From: Basidiobolus ranarum
Lineage: Eukaryota > Basidiobolomycota > Basidiobolomycetes > Basidiobolales
NCBI GenBank assembly: GCA_040143965.1
Contig: JASJQH010000053.1
Coordinates: forward strand, 1-37,289
Reading direction: 5' to 3'
DNA: 37,289 bases
Shown here: positions 8,460 through 20,075 of the stretch, in pieces
How the letters are laid out: each line of letters begins with the position of its first letter
How positions within the stretch are numbered: the stretch's first letter is position 1
Position numbers and translations under genes: made by a program
Notes under the pieces: model-generated
What the model saw: the letters and a program-made list of their open reading frames with translations, nothing else
The model's database searches: none
What the model was told of the DNA's origin: nothing

Positions 8460-11400
8460 ATGTGTAAGTTACACTTTTGACAAGTGAATTCATTGAGTTT
8501 TTTTTACAACAACTTACGACTAACGTGTATCTTTCCTTTCCTCTCAATCTACTTTATCCTTTCCTTTTTAAACCGGTTTAGCCACAACACAAGCACCTGA
8601 AGATTGGTTAGCCTTGTTGGGCGACCATCCAATATTTTCACTAAATAACCAAGAGTTGAAGGTTTGGGAGAGAGAACAGAAAAAGTGAGATTTAGAAAAA
8701 GGAGAAAAGAAATGAGGAATATTTAAGAGCTCTTTAGTAACACGAGATATTCTTTTCAACTTAGGTTACAGGAGAAAGTTTCAGGCCGAACAAGTCAAGC
8801 GCGCATTGTAGTTAGAGAGAGTGATCTTTTTGTAGCAGTTGATAGTACCATACGTGTTTTAAATCTTAAAGAATGCAAGGATTATTTTTTAAAGTTAAAA
8901 AGTCAAACGAAAGCCTCCAAACTCGTCGAACCTTCTTATAAAGTAGGAAGAAAAGAATCGATTTACTATTGTTCCTGTTTAGTCCTTTTGACTTACTTTT
9001 TCGATTTAGATCCTGGATGTGGAGGCAATCCCCTTTCCTATTCAAAAACTCGTTATTAACGGTAATGGTAAACTTATGACTGTGGTTGGTGCCCACAGTG
9101 TTATGGTTTTAACCCTACCTAGACCCGGATATTATCGTATCAAGAGTCAAAAAATCCCTTGCAGGTATTTAGATTAACAACTATGAACGAATATTGGTTA
9201 TTTGCCAATGCTAACGTACTCCTTAGATTGATGAATATCGGATCTTATTATCACCGCAATACCAATTCCTCACCAATAGTTAAAACTATGTGGCACCCAT
9301 TGAGTGAAGGAAGCTCACATCTTATGGTATTAACCAAAGACGGAATCTTAAGGTTTAAATAATTCCCTTTTAGTTGCAATGCATTCAACCTGGTACTGAA
9401 CCAATTCCACTATCATTAGAATGTATGACATTGCTAGCGATATTGAAGAACCAGAGCAGACATTTGATTTTACCCGAAGCGACATCTCTGGCGTATTCTC
9501 AGGAGGAAACACATTCAGTGCAGAGAGCGATGGTAAAGAGGCAGTTTCCTTCTGCTTTGGGTCACCAAAGAAAGATTGGGGACCATTCACGGTTTACGTT
9601 TTGATGAAGAATGGAGATATTTACTCATTATGTCCAGTGATGCCCAAAACTAGGTAGGTGTTCTATTTATTCAGAAGCACATCTACAATCTTTTTTAATC
9701 TATTACCATCTAGTGTTTGTTCCAAGGGCCTTCTATCGAATTTATTGGCATTGGTTCAAGCTCAACAAATCCCGGAATTCCTGAATCGTAGCGTTTTTAC
9801 TGACGATGTGGAAATCACTCAAGAATCATTACAGAGTCATTGGATCAATGAAGTTGTCAACAATGCCAAACTACTCAATACCAATGTTCTGGCATTTGGT
9901 ACCGAGGGCCAGGATTTAGAAGAAGAACATGTTCACATCTCCCAACCAAACTCGGTACGCGCACAACCTTTCGTCCAGGGGCCCTACTTATTGCAGCCAG
10001 CACCGGTAGAGATATCAGGGGATGATGTTGAGGCTTCGGATATCTTATATATGGATGCTGATCCAGTCGGAATCCTGGCCATTGCCTTTGGGGATGGAAA
10101 AATCGATATTTGTCTGGAAGTAGAGCCAGTCGTAGCACAGTGGGATGTAGGACAAGACGTAAGTATGCTTGTTCAAATGTGCCATTATCCACCCATCTGA
10201 TATCACTAACTCGCTCTCTTTAGTTGGTGGAAGATGAGAATCTTCCTGTGCTTGCCGTGTACGAAACAATTAACTTGGGATTGATTGAAACATTCGGTGA
10301 AAACGAGGTCCAGGACAACTTATCAATGTCCATACAAAACTACTCTTCCTTGGTTCTAGATCCGGTTTACCCAGACACATTTTACTGCTATCACGAGGCT
10401 GGTGTGCATAGTATTGTCACTAGAACTTGGCAAAGAGATCTTCAGAAAGCAGTTCAAAGCAACGTCGAAACCGGAATCTCTCAATTCCTAAAGAAGAATA
10501 TCCCATCGGACGTCTATTGGATCGTGAACACTCGTCCATTGAAATCAAGGTAAATAATGGTGATCGACCCTAATCCCTTTTCATCCCATTTTCTAATCGT
10601 GATTGTGTAGTCAACCCGCTCCTATCGTTGGACTAGCGGTTGTTAGTGATGTTTATTTGTCCTATTCTTTATTGATCATGACGTCATCGTTCCAATTTAT
10701 CGGAACCGAGTTGTCACTTCGAGTACAGATCCCTTCGATATCCACCCATTTGAAGGAGAGCGAGAGCTCAGAAGGGGCCTCATACATCCCATTGCTTCCA
10801 CTTCCTACCTATACACCCCCTGAAAAGTTGGAACAATTCCAGGGACTTACACGTCAACCACGAATCGTCCTGCCACCTAACCACAAGGGAAAGCAGCTCA
10901 AGATGGACGAGGAAAGTTTACGATTCTTGGGACAGATGGTAGAGAGATTGAGAGATGATGCTCATGTTGTGGTAAACGCACACAACTCCATATGCCAAAG
11001 GTAAATTGGTTTAGTAATCTTAGGTGATAAACATATGGATGTATACTCATTTGCTTTTCTAGAATTAACTTGCAAATCAAAGAGTTCAACCGACAATTGG
11101 CCAAACTCTCGGAAGTGTCGAAAGTTGTACATGGAGAGTTGAGAGAGAAAGAAGAGCAAGTCGATCAGAAAGTAGACAAATTAAGAGATAACCAGAAGAA
11201 GCTTACTTTACGAATGGACACGTTGTTGCAGTCACTAATCGATCAGCATGAGCCTACATTAAGTCAATATGAAACGAAATATTTCGGTGAACTCAAATCA
11301 ATCGAACACAAATTACGAGGACCTTCAGGTTATGAGAGTAGAATGCACAAGGTAATATACACTCTTCTTAGTAAGATCAATCCTAGTTAGCCTCTGACCT

Positions 11401-11700
11401 TTCGTTTCTAGATCACCACACAGTTGGATCAACTCAAACGTGATCTACAGGCCAAAGCAACCAAACTCAATCCCTCCCGATTCAGTACAGCACCCAAATA
11501 CTTGAGTGAGGCCCAGCTCAGCAAGATTCATCAAGCGCTAGCACAAGAGTTAGTATCTAACATTCATTTGACAAAAGCCCGTATTAACCTTTCCTCTTCT
11601 TTTTCATATCTATTTTCCCACTCATAGGACCAAGCTCATCACGGCAACATGTGAAAAGATCGACACCCTAGAATCTAGAATCGCGAAAATGGCTATATAA
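8460..11700 (+). CDS. NUP82: Nup82/Nup88-family nucleoporin
   Basis: Twelve exons: 8460-8463, 8582-8684, 8765-8942, 9010-9164, 9227-9352, 9420-9653, 9714-10158, 10224-10549, 10611-11000, 11063-11351, 11412-11548, 11628-11700; 819 residues. The first exon is only ATGT: GTAAGT follows at once, and a strong pyrimidine tract precedes the acceptor of exon 2. Residues up to about 500 should form the N-terminal beta-propeller, with family phrases DWLALLGDHPIF, VMVLTLPRPG and SPIVKTMWHP..LMVLTKDG. The C-terminal ~200 residues are Gln/Lys/Glu-rich coiled coil that assembles with Nup159/Nup214 and Nsp1/Nup62. The complex sits on the cytoplasmic face of the nuclear pore and serves mRNA export. Intron 4 (9165-9226) is supported by a CTAAC branch site and by family continuity (PCR|LMNIGSYYH); without it the frame stops. 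Six introns split the codon after AG or AA/GA. The 4-nt exon is the least certain part. Confidence 0.82.
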
Positions 11701-12037
11701 CCATTCGGCTTCAAACCCTCTGTCTGTTTACAATCTAGCGAGCCCTTTCAACCCTTTCAAAATTTAATAAATAGTTATTGGAACATCACGTGTTTGGCAC
11801 ATATCAATTAAGTGTAGCACAATGGTTTAAAATAGTGTTATTTCTGCGTGCATCATTTGCTATGTCAATGAAGATGTGGGAAACTGACCCATTGAAATAG
11901 ATGTACTCTACTCTAAATCGATGGGGAGGGGAAGGGAAGGGAAGGGATGTAGAGGGAGAAATTGTGCATAGTAATTATGTTTAAAGATTTGTTGCTTCAA
12001 TATATGTGGTAAATGTAGAGATTCATTATTGATTAAG
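11701..12037. other. Convergent spacer, nucleoporin / kinesin
   Basis: The 3' ends of two genes meet here. It holds an AATAAA-like 'ttaataaata' near 11764 (possible nucleoporin polyadenylation signal), a CACGTG at 11787-11792, and a purine tract built of GGGAA units at 11923-11947. Because both genes end here, the E-box is unlikely to be a promoter element. Confidence 0.5.
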
Positions 12038-15000
12038 CTAGGATAATACGTGATACCATTGATCAATTTGACCTATCCAGTCGTCCATATCAGCCTGTGA
12101 GGAAGCCTGTAATAAGTATGAATTATGGCTGGTGTATATGGCAAAGACATGTTTGCGCTACAAAGAGAGAGAGAGGAAGTAGAATCATTAGTCGCGTATC
12201 AACTAGTCAACCCATAGAAAACACCACTTACTTGTAACATATTCTCAAGATCTTTCTTGTAATCAACACGCACAGCAGTCAGATTAATTACCGCTTGTTC
12301 GTCACTTTCAGAGTTACTGCTATACATGAACATGTATGGACTAAAGAGCTGAATGTTAGCTGATCTGGTTTCAATTGGTATTTGAGGTATTTTAAAGAGG
12401 TGTTACCGTCGGATGACAAACCATTTCTTCACCCATGAGTCTTGTAAATTCTCCGGATAATATAGGTACCCTTTCTTGGCTACAGTGTCACTATTAGGAT
12501 TCAAAACTTTCGATCAATACAACGCCCTTGCTATCTTCTAAGTTTGGCTGTGAATTTACCATTTGTTGACCATTCGAACATAGGGGGTCAGTTTCACCTG
12601 ATCTTTTATAGATACTGGGGGGACAACCAACTGTTGCCTTGTTTCCTCTTCGCTTTCTTCGGGTGGTTCAGTCATTTCCATATCCAGATCTTCAGGTCTT
12701 GGTGGATTCGGATCGATCACAATCTGTATGGGTTTGTTACTGTTAGTCAATAGATCAGCCATTTCTAAGTTCGAAAGCACTTCACCTCATCAAGATTCAG
12801 CGTCGGTCTCATCCACAGGTCGATGACCTTCCTACAGAGCTCTTCAGGTGAGGTATTTGCGGAGTATGAATGTTTGATATTCAATTTCTCCAATAGGTCT
12901 AGGTGTTGTCGAATATTCTCTAAAAGCTCTATTTTTCGAATACGTTCATTTGTGATGCGATACTCAGATACCAGTGACACACCACGAGGTTTCCAACTTC
13001 CCAGGAATTCTTCTCCTCTAACGTAGGTGGAAGCAGTGTTCATACGCCACAATTCAGTCAGCTTTCGTGTCATGGGAGGCTTAAGGGTCACCTGAAATAT
13101 GCCACTGACTTTCCCAAGTTGTTTGTTGGAACTCAAAAAGCCCATTAGACCTTTAGTTGAAATACGAGATTCACGTCCTTGTATTTGAACCGCAATATCC
13201 ATACTAAACCGGATGGGTTCGCTTACTCTTACTGCCTCCACTTCCCAATTCAATGTTACAATAACTCTATGGTTTGTTGATGTGGTGCGATTCAAGAAGA
13301 TGGAATCGTGCAGTGAGCTGTCCCATGATGCCTGAACAATAATATTGCTGGTCCCATCTGGCTTAAATACCAGTGTTTGTGATGGGACTAAGTTCAGTTC
13401 AATTTCCTTGCGAGAGTTGGACTCTACTATACGAGCTCGATTTTCAAGGAGTCTTACTTGACCAACTGACATCCGGGTCACTTTTGTCCATTCAAATAAA
13501 TGTCCGCTATTGTGAGAAAGTGTAAGGACAATTCGACGCTGTAATCCTTGTCTTAACAGAAATACACCAGAGTCCATAGTATTATCGGTTTGGACAGGAA
13601 CTGGACCGTAGTCCCCAGTAGATCCGAGTTCACAAACTTGGACCCAACTTAAAACATCGTGAAGCTCCTCGGCAAACAACTCTTCATCTGATCTTCTTTC
13701 TAAGGGCTTGGACTGCTCCAAAGAGATGTCACCAGCGTGATCAGTATTGTGTTGGTTGCCTTCTTCTTGTTGGAGGTCCCATTGCTCTATCTCTGTCAGG
13801 TTCTTTAATCTAGCACGGCCGAATACCTCAAACACTAAGAGATTGTCATTCAGGTGATTTCGAATGATTTCGTTGACTGTCACGTTGATGGTTTGGTGAT
13901 ACCCAAAGTAAATAGGGGAGTCTTCAAAGTCACTCACCGGATCGGTCGCAAAAATTTTGTCATTTTCGGAGAGTTGTTCCACACCACCAAAGCTAGCTAA
14001 TCTGAATTGGCAATGGATTTGGGTAAACTCCTCTTCCGAGAACCCAGTGATTTCAATAATGTTAACTTCAAAAGTAATCTGATCCCCGATCTGGACTTGT
14101 TGATGTTTGTTTTCGGTCGGTATCTCGGTTGCGTCGATATTCCGGTTGCCGTTCAAACTACCTGCACTGTAGATGGTACTTGAATAGCCTGAATCTCTCG
14201 TTGGCTTTGGTGTCAGTGCTACTCGACAGATTCCTTTCGTCCGTCCTGTGTAACGACATAATACTGGAATATCATGTTGTTGTGGGACTTTCCAAAGAAG
14301 GTTTTTCATATGAACTGCCGCACTTCCGATAAAAGTAAATCCGGTAGGTGGATTCTCGTAGAACGGCTCTTCGAAGTTGAAATGCTTCCGATATGTCGGT
14401 TGATCAATATAGTTGTAGAGTTGTCGCATTCGCTGTAGACGAGTCTTAAGTTTCTCAATGGACCAGATGTAAATCACCTCATGTTTCATGTCAATAACTT
14501 TAATTCCAATACATGGCTTTTTTGACGCGAATAGGTCGGCATCTTCTTGATTACTGTATTGATTTAAAGCGGACATACTTTCCCAAAATGATACTGGCTG
14601 GATGAATGGATAGTCTTCTACAATAGTAAATTGATATATCACATGCTTGTCAAGCTCTCTACTGATTACATTAGCCTCTTTAAGAATGACTGCATTCGAT
14701 AATATGGTCTCAGCCATATTGACAGTTCTACGAGCACGCATTTTACCCAACACCCAGTGTATCAGCTGCTTCTCTCGCTCAGAGTAAACAATTGGAGGCT
14801 TGTAGGAGCTGAACGTGGCGGCAGTCAAAGAAAGTCTTTTAATTTTCTTTTCATACTCTTCTCTCTGTAAAGTCAACATTTTCTCCATTTTTTGTTGGGT
14901 TACTTTAAGTTTTTCTTCTAGAGCTTCCTTTTGGACTACTGTTTCATCCGAGCTGGATGTCTCCAGTTTCTTTAACTTCTCTTCATATCCTTTCTTTTGA

Positions 15001-17506
15001 TTCTCTAATTGTTGTTGCATCTCATTTCGGGCCAAATGGAGTTTAACCTCAAACTCTAAACGAGCTGGACCAGGGCTGGTGATAGTGGAAAGTTCCTCCA
15101 GGCTAACATCCTTCAAAGATAAGGGTATTGGCGTGCTGACCCTATGCTGCGTACTACCAGCAACTTCTTTCCAGGCATAGCTCCAATCGATCACCTCAGA
15201 GGCTAGAGAAATAGAAGAGGTAGGAGATTCTGGTCGATCACTGTCTTCATCTTCCGGGAATGTGACGTTGTTAAGCGCGGATTTTTGTAGATCACGCTCC
15301 CTTCTAACTTCCTCTGGGTTGTTGAAGCGAAATACATGGTTATCACCAAGAATGATACGAAATCCTGACTTTAATCTCTTGGGTTTTGTGACTCTTCTTC
15401 CATTCACCATAGTTACACTTCCCTCGGTGGCAGTAAGTGTGACAACGCCTTTGTTGTTATTGAATTCACAATGCTGATCTAAAATACTTGATCCACTTAA
15501 TCGAATATCCGCAGCTTGATCAGAATCCATTTTACCGACTCGAGTGATACCTGATTTTAGATTGTATACTAGACATTCAGACATAAGTGGATCCTCATTT
15601 AAATTAACTAGATGCGGTACACGTTTAGGGGAATATAAACCAACTTGGTTCTTCTCAATCGCTATACCAAGCTCTTCCAGAGTTCTCTCTCTCTCCTCTT
15701 GAATGGATTGGGTTTTCTTCAGTTTATCTTCCCATGACTCATTAAGCTCTGCCATCAGTTTCTCGGATGCTTGCAATTGATCCCGTATCTTTAAAGCTGG
15801 ACTAGATGGGATCCCAGCCTCATTTGGATCATATACTGATAATTTGGTGCGTAATTGCTGCAGCTCTTCTTTTAACTCACGTATCATTCTAGCGTTAGGA
15901 TCTTCATTGACCACTGCCTTATTTTGAATCTTCTTAGCCCTATCGGCATAACGAAGCGTACTGAGCGTTTCATCGTAATCAGCGGGGGAGATAGCAGCAA
16001 TCATAGCAGTCTTCGAATTACCTCCCAAGGAGTCTTTGAGTAGCCATGTCAGGGTCTAGTCAATAAAATATATTGAATGTTAATAACCAAATTCTCAGTC
16101 TTAGAAAATCTTCTTATTTTACCGAATCTCTATACGGGACGAACTCCTCCTTTTTACCTCTCTTTGTGGATTGCTCTGCCAATGCTGAAATCACTTTACC
16201 AAGAGTAGTGAGGGACTTGTTAATATTGGCCCCTTCTTTTAATCTGGTTCCGGTAGCACCAGTGGAATCGGCTCTTTCACTACCAGCAAGATCTACCAAA
16301 CTAGTAACAATAAACAGTAGATTATTCAATTAAATATAGATATCTAGGATTGAGTGAGTCTTATAAAATTTACCTAATTTTAGAGACTTTTTCAGTAGAC
16401 ATTTTGGTTTCTAGGTCGTCTCTAATTTGAGTGAGAATTAGAGTAAAGACTGCATGAGAACGACTGGAAGTTTCATTCATATTTGTTGCCGCTACTGTTC
16501 GGGACTTTAGAGTAAATTTTATGGGTTTGAGTGATATGATATAGGTGTACATTTCAAAGTAATCGTAATGAAAATCTTAATCACCTTGTTACCAGCATCC
16601 ATCAAAGCTTCAACATCAGCGAAGGAGGTGACCATCAATTTGGATAGATCTTCAACGTAAGGACCCATACTAGGATGCTCACGAACTTTCATATTTCCTT
16701 TGGCTTTGGGGTTCAGAAGATCCCTTACTCTCTCACAGTAAATCTCCATGTATGATACTTGTACGTTGATCTTCAAGTTAGGGTCTACGTTGGCATTAAT
16801 ACGATTGAATAGCTCATTGCAAGTTAACGGAATAATCCCTTTATCTTCACCATAACCCATCTAGAAAGTAAAATTTAGTATTGTAAATGATGCTGTATAG
16901 AATCATAACTAACCATAGAGTAGGACTTCCCGGATCCAGTTTGTCCATCTATTAAAAGTCAATAAATTAATGGCAGTTACTTCAATATCTTATATCTCTA
17001 ATATCATGGTGAACAATGGGGAGAGGGCGAGAGTTTGTCTATATCCATATTTCATAGCAAGAATAGTGGCCGGTTCATCATAATAACTCTCTGTTAAATA
17101 GTCTGAAGATAACTTACAGGCAAAAATACACGTATTATATCCTTCAAATGCGTGATTCAATAGGTCTTCACCTAGATCGTTATATAAAACTCTTTGAGAA
17201 GCATAATTCTTATCTTCCTTATTAGCAGACCAATAAGATTTATCAAAAGCGAAGGATTTTGTGGACTGATCGTCAGGCTTGGTAATAATGGTTTGGTTAT
17301 CTTTCATACGAATGAGACAACTTGCCCCTCTCTCTTTCTCTATTTTTTAAAGAAACGGTTATAAACGGATTAGTTACTGCCTGAATGGGATAGAACCATA
17401 AACTATATTAAAAATTCAATATGGTTTCCTGTTTATGTATAAAAGAATAACCACCTCTGGTATTGAGAGGACGACAGCGTACTACCACTTTGATGTTGTT
17501 GCTCAT
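12038..17506 (-). CDS. UNC104: Kinesin-3 motor, Unc104/KIF1 type
   Basis: Eleven exons (minus): 17506-17455, 17339-17118, 16948-16914, 16860-16585, 16504-16374, 16300-16123, 16055-12786, 12723-12560, 12490-12407, 12340-12232, 12157-12038; 1546 residues. The motor domain is N-terminal (about 5-355): it starts [12 protein letters not shown], with P-loop GQTGSGKS at 93-100, switch I NETSSRSH at 205-212 and switch II DLAGSE at 242-247. A neck/coiled-coil follows, then an FHA domain (about 455-550), more coiled coil, the KIF1-specific central region and, at about 1445-1543, a PH domain beginning AKKGYLYY and ending in the typical helix ([11 protein letters not shown]). Family members carry vesicles and early endosomes to microtubule plus ends; the PH domain binds phosphoinositides. 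Small introns are clustered at both ends, while exon 7 is 3.27 kb. The gene appears complete and intact. Confidence 0.94.
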
Positions 17507-18473
17507 ATTGGCTATAACTAGAAATGTTCTGATACTTCTGAAAAAATTAACTGCTTATAAAAAGCTCATGGAGAAGTATTACCCCTATGTGATATTAGGA
17601 AGCAACCTTCAGACTACTAATTTCGTTGGTATATTTTATAAAAATGGTAAGACTATCCAGAGAGATAAAGCGAAATTCAACGGAATCTGTCCAGTTAACA
17701 ACTAAGAGAAGAATGAATAGTAGAAACAAGATAGTATGTAGGAAGTTCAAGTGAATAATGGATGAAAGAAGGGGCTAAGCAGGTATTTGGATAGGGTAAG
17801 GGATGGAAGGAGCAATAGACATAAGTTTAGGTGTACACAATAGTAATAGGAGGGAATTCGCTAACTAAATGTGGATTTGCAACGATCACATAATATTCGC
17901 GTAATATGTGGGCTTCTTTGTACACGTTATTAAATGCAGTCATCTCAAATCACATCCTACAGCTGATCCCTGCAGTCTCTGCAAATCTCTCGCGAGGTTC
18001 TCTCGAGCTTTAGGCTTTAAACTCAATCTTATAGGGAGTTTGTTTACTCTGTGGATCCATCTGCTTGCGTTTGTAGTCAAGGGGGTGTTACAAGCTTGTC
18101 CTTACAATTAGTAAACATGAGAGATTGATCAATACATCTAATGTTCATAAAATGATGCCTCACGGTTGGTGGATGTTTGGCTTAACTTAGTCAGATGTGG
18201 ATTTGCATGATTCGATCAAGTATGGATTTGAGTCCATAGACACGACTAAAACTATGCAACTGCGCAACTGATCTGTAGATAGTCACTATTTACACTTCGT
18301 ATATAAATCTATATATTGTTACTAAATCGATTCACATTCCGTAGCAATCGGTATGGTCATGTGATGTTGAAAAAGGAGTTCTGGAATATATACGCCAATT
18401 AAATCATGACTGCGACTCGTGCCGAATTCGCAATATATACTGAAGTCAACTGCCTCGAACTTCATACTCAAAA
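17507..18473. other. Divergent intergenic region, kinesin / RPS30
   Basis: 967 bp with no credible gene. Frames at 17463-17705 (overlapping kinesin exon 1 on the other strand) and 17908-18111 have no recognisable features. 'atgtggatttgca' occurs at about 17869 and again at about 18187. Both promoters, for the kinesin (minus) and RPS30 (plus), should lie at its ends; no clear TATA box was seen. Confidence 0.45.
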
Positions 18474-18718
18474 ATGGTGAGCCTAGTTTCCTTCCATCCA
18501 TTTCCATTGACATTTATTGATGTTTTCTGTTTTAGGGGAAAGTACATGGCTCTTTGGCGCGCGCTGGGAAAGTAAAGTCTCAAACGCCCAAGGTGGAAAA
18601 ACAAGATAAAGCTAAGGAATCTACTGGCAGAGCGAAGAAGAGAAACCAATATAATCAAAGATTCGTAAACACTACCGATATCGGTCGCCGAAAGATGAAT
18701 CCTGCACCAACAAATTGA
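18474..18718 (+). CDS. RPS30: 40S ribosomal protein eS30
   Basis: Exons 18474-18476 and 18536-18718, with a 59-nt intron; 61 residues. Exon 1 is the start codon alone (ATG|gtgagc). Ribosomal protein genes, including yeast RPS30, often have an intron at the very start. The protein begins [13 protein letters not shown], followed by [24 protein letters not shown] and a lysine/arginine-rich tail, all family hallmarks. It is a small basic component of the 40S body. It stands alone and is not fused to a ubiquitin-like domain as in animal FAU. Compared with most eukaryotes the tail ([15 protein letters not shown]) is slightly diverged. Confidence 0.93.
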
Positions 18719-18918
18719 TCAAGTTTAGTCCTTATTAAGCAGCATATTTATCAATCTTAGAGTGTTCATTTTATTTTTTACCCAATAATAAGCATACTAT
18801 CGAAGATACAGCTATGACGAATAAATATCTTTAAACTTGTTTGACTATAATACGTAACCTGCATCTAACACTAATTGTGAATATTCACAAATCTACCTTC
18901 AGCTTGCTATCTGCAAAA

Positions 18919-19545
18919 ATGACTTTACCAAAGAGAATAACTAAGGTTGAGTCTAGATTTTATTTGAAGTCGGAGTATGTGACTAAAGAAATATTTAGGA
19001 GATTGAACGACTTATGTTAGAACCTGCCCCTGGCATTTCAGCCATCCCTCATGAGGACAATTTACGGTACTTCGATGTGGTAGTCGAAGGCCCCCCTCAA
19101 TCACCTTACGAAGGTAACACTGCCTCTCTCCGAACAGAATCAATGGGATACTAATATATGGTTTTAAATAGACGGTGCTTTCCAGCTTGAGCTTTTCTTG
19201 CCCGAGGACTATCCTTTGTCACCACCAAAGGTCCGCTTTTTAACGAAGATATATCACCCAAATATCGATAAATTAGGACGTATATGCTTGGATATTCTAA
19301 AAGGTAGCTTTCCTATTATTGTACTACATAGAGCTTTATTGACTTGCATTGTCGCAGATAAATGGTCTCCTGCTCTTCAGATTCGCACTCTGTTGTTGTC
19401 GATTCAAGCATTATTGTCTGCTCCTAATCCAGATGATCCCTTAGCTAATGATGTCGCTCAAAGTTGGAAGGATAATGAAAAGCTGGCAATTACCACTGCG
19501 CAGGAATGGACAAAGCAATATGCTAAGAAGTCAGAACCAATTTAA
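18919..19545 (+). CDS. UBC13: Ubiquitin-conjugating enzyme Ubc13
   Basis: Exons 18919-18945, 18999-19113, 19172-19303, 19358-19545; introns 53, 58 and 54 nt; 153 residues, the usual length. The E2 core is complete: HPN at 76-78 and the active cysteine Cys86 in GRICLDILK. The C-terminal segment ([11 protein letters not shown], then [12 protein letters not shown]) is nearly invariant in Ubc13/UBE2N. With a Uev/Mms2 partner, Ubc13 builds Lys63-linked ubiquitin chains, for example on PCNA in DNA damage tolerance. It is tandem with RPS30 and convergent with the next gene, the two stop codons being only 34 bp apart. Confidence 0.95.
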
Positions 19546-19579
19546 TAGGCAAACATCGAATGAATTTGAAAATATAAAA

Positions 19580-20026
19580 TTATGAAACAAAAATATTATT
19601 ATGTACATTTGTGTTTACACGTTGTAATCGATCTCTATGTAGCGTGGCTAATAAATTGTTGATATCATGATAACTATGGCTGGGTTGATCTTGTGTATCG
19701 CTCTGGTTCTGTAATAGATCATCCTTTGTCGTCGTATTTACAGTTACTTCCAATTTGGTACTTATTTGTAGCTTTGTTAACGTTGTTACGTTTTCAGGTA
19801 TTGGGTGCAAATTTTCTTTATCAATGGTGGTAGCAAAATAGGAAGCTCGTATTTTCTTGCTTTTACTAGACATTACAGGTAGGTCTTCGGAAACCTGTTT
19901 CTCTGGTAACGCTTCATTCTCATTGATATCGTTGTAGTTCCTCTTTCTAGAGATGGTAGGAGAGCGCAGCTGAGTATGACATTGAATGGTTGGAGGATCA
20001 AAGGGAACTGGCGACAGGACCAACAT
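19580..20026 (-). CDS. Unknown protein with KEN box, probably cell-cycle regulated
   Basis: A single-exon frame of 148 residues from the first in-frame ATG at 20026; an open frame extends upstream to 20080 but only from a TTG. No known domain is visible. It is polar and probably disordered. Short motifs stand out: KEN at 70-72 (DKENLHP), RDRL at 131-134 (RxxL destruction-box form), two Ser-Pro sites near the start (LSPVP, RSPT), and basic clusters SRKRN and SKSKKIR that could be nuclear localisation signals. KEN and RxxL are APC/C degrons in known substrates. A TATAAAAAG box starts 49 bp upstream of the ATG and an ACGCGT MCB element lies between them. I do not assign a named function. Confidence 0.6.
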   Translation of the reverse strand: MLVLSPVPFDPPTIQCHTQLRSPTISRKRNYNDINENEALPEKQVSEDLPVMSSKSKKIRASYFATTIDKENLHPIPENVTTLTKLQISTKLEVTVNTTTKDDLLQNQSDTQDQPSHSYHDINNLLATLHRDRLQRVNTNVHNNIFVS

Positions 20027-20052
20027 GTCTATGAGTTGATGATGAGTTGTCG

Positions 20053-20058
20053 ACGCGT
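20053..20058. promoter_or_regulatory. MCB element ACGCGT
   Basis: ACGCGT sits at the centre of the perfect 10-bp palindrome cgacgcgtcg (20051-20060), 27-32 bp upstream of the KEN-box gene's ATG. ACGCGT is the MluI cell-cycle box bound by MBF (Mbp1/Swi6) in fungi, driving G1/S transcription. A second CGCG-core site (ACGCGA on the minus strand, 20132-20137) lies 80 bp further upstream. The position between TATA and ATG is unusual. Confidence 0.5.
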
Positions 20059-20066
20059 CGAGTGAG

Positions 20067-20075
20067 CTTTTTATA
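20067..20075 (-). promoter_or_regulatory. TATA box of the KEN-box gene
   Basis: TATAAAAAG on the minus strand, with its 5' end 49 bp before the ATG at 20026. The spacing suits a short 5' UTR starting near the MCB palindrome. Confidence 0.5.

Noticed and set aside
9159-9362. Alternative frame across the nucleoporin intron 4
   Set aside because: Reading through 9165-9226 would need a -1 shift. An intron with GT, a CTAAC branch site and AG at 9226 restores the conserved protein without one.
9875-10192. 105-codon antisense frame inside the nucleoporin
   Set aside because: Overlaps the large exon 7 of a well-supported gene and has no recognisable protein features.
12765-12785. 21-nt intron (GTGAAG...TTAG) at the end of the large kinesin exon
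   Set aside because: Too short to splice and leads to an immediate stop; a 62-nt intron ending at 12724 keeps phase and leads into the PH domain.
14129-15477. Several plus-strand frames opposite the kinesin
   Set aside because: They are shadows of the 3.27-kb kinesin exon.
17463-18111. Two plus-strand frames in the kinesin-RPS30 spacer
   Set aside because: One overlaps kinesin exon 1 antisense; the other is a short frame without domain or start context.
18446-18658. Minus-strand frame opposite RPS30
   Set aside because: Antisense shadow of a clear ribosomal protein exon.
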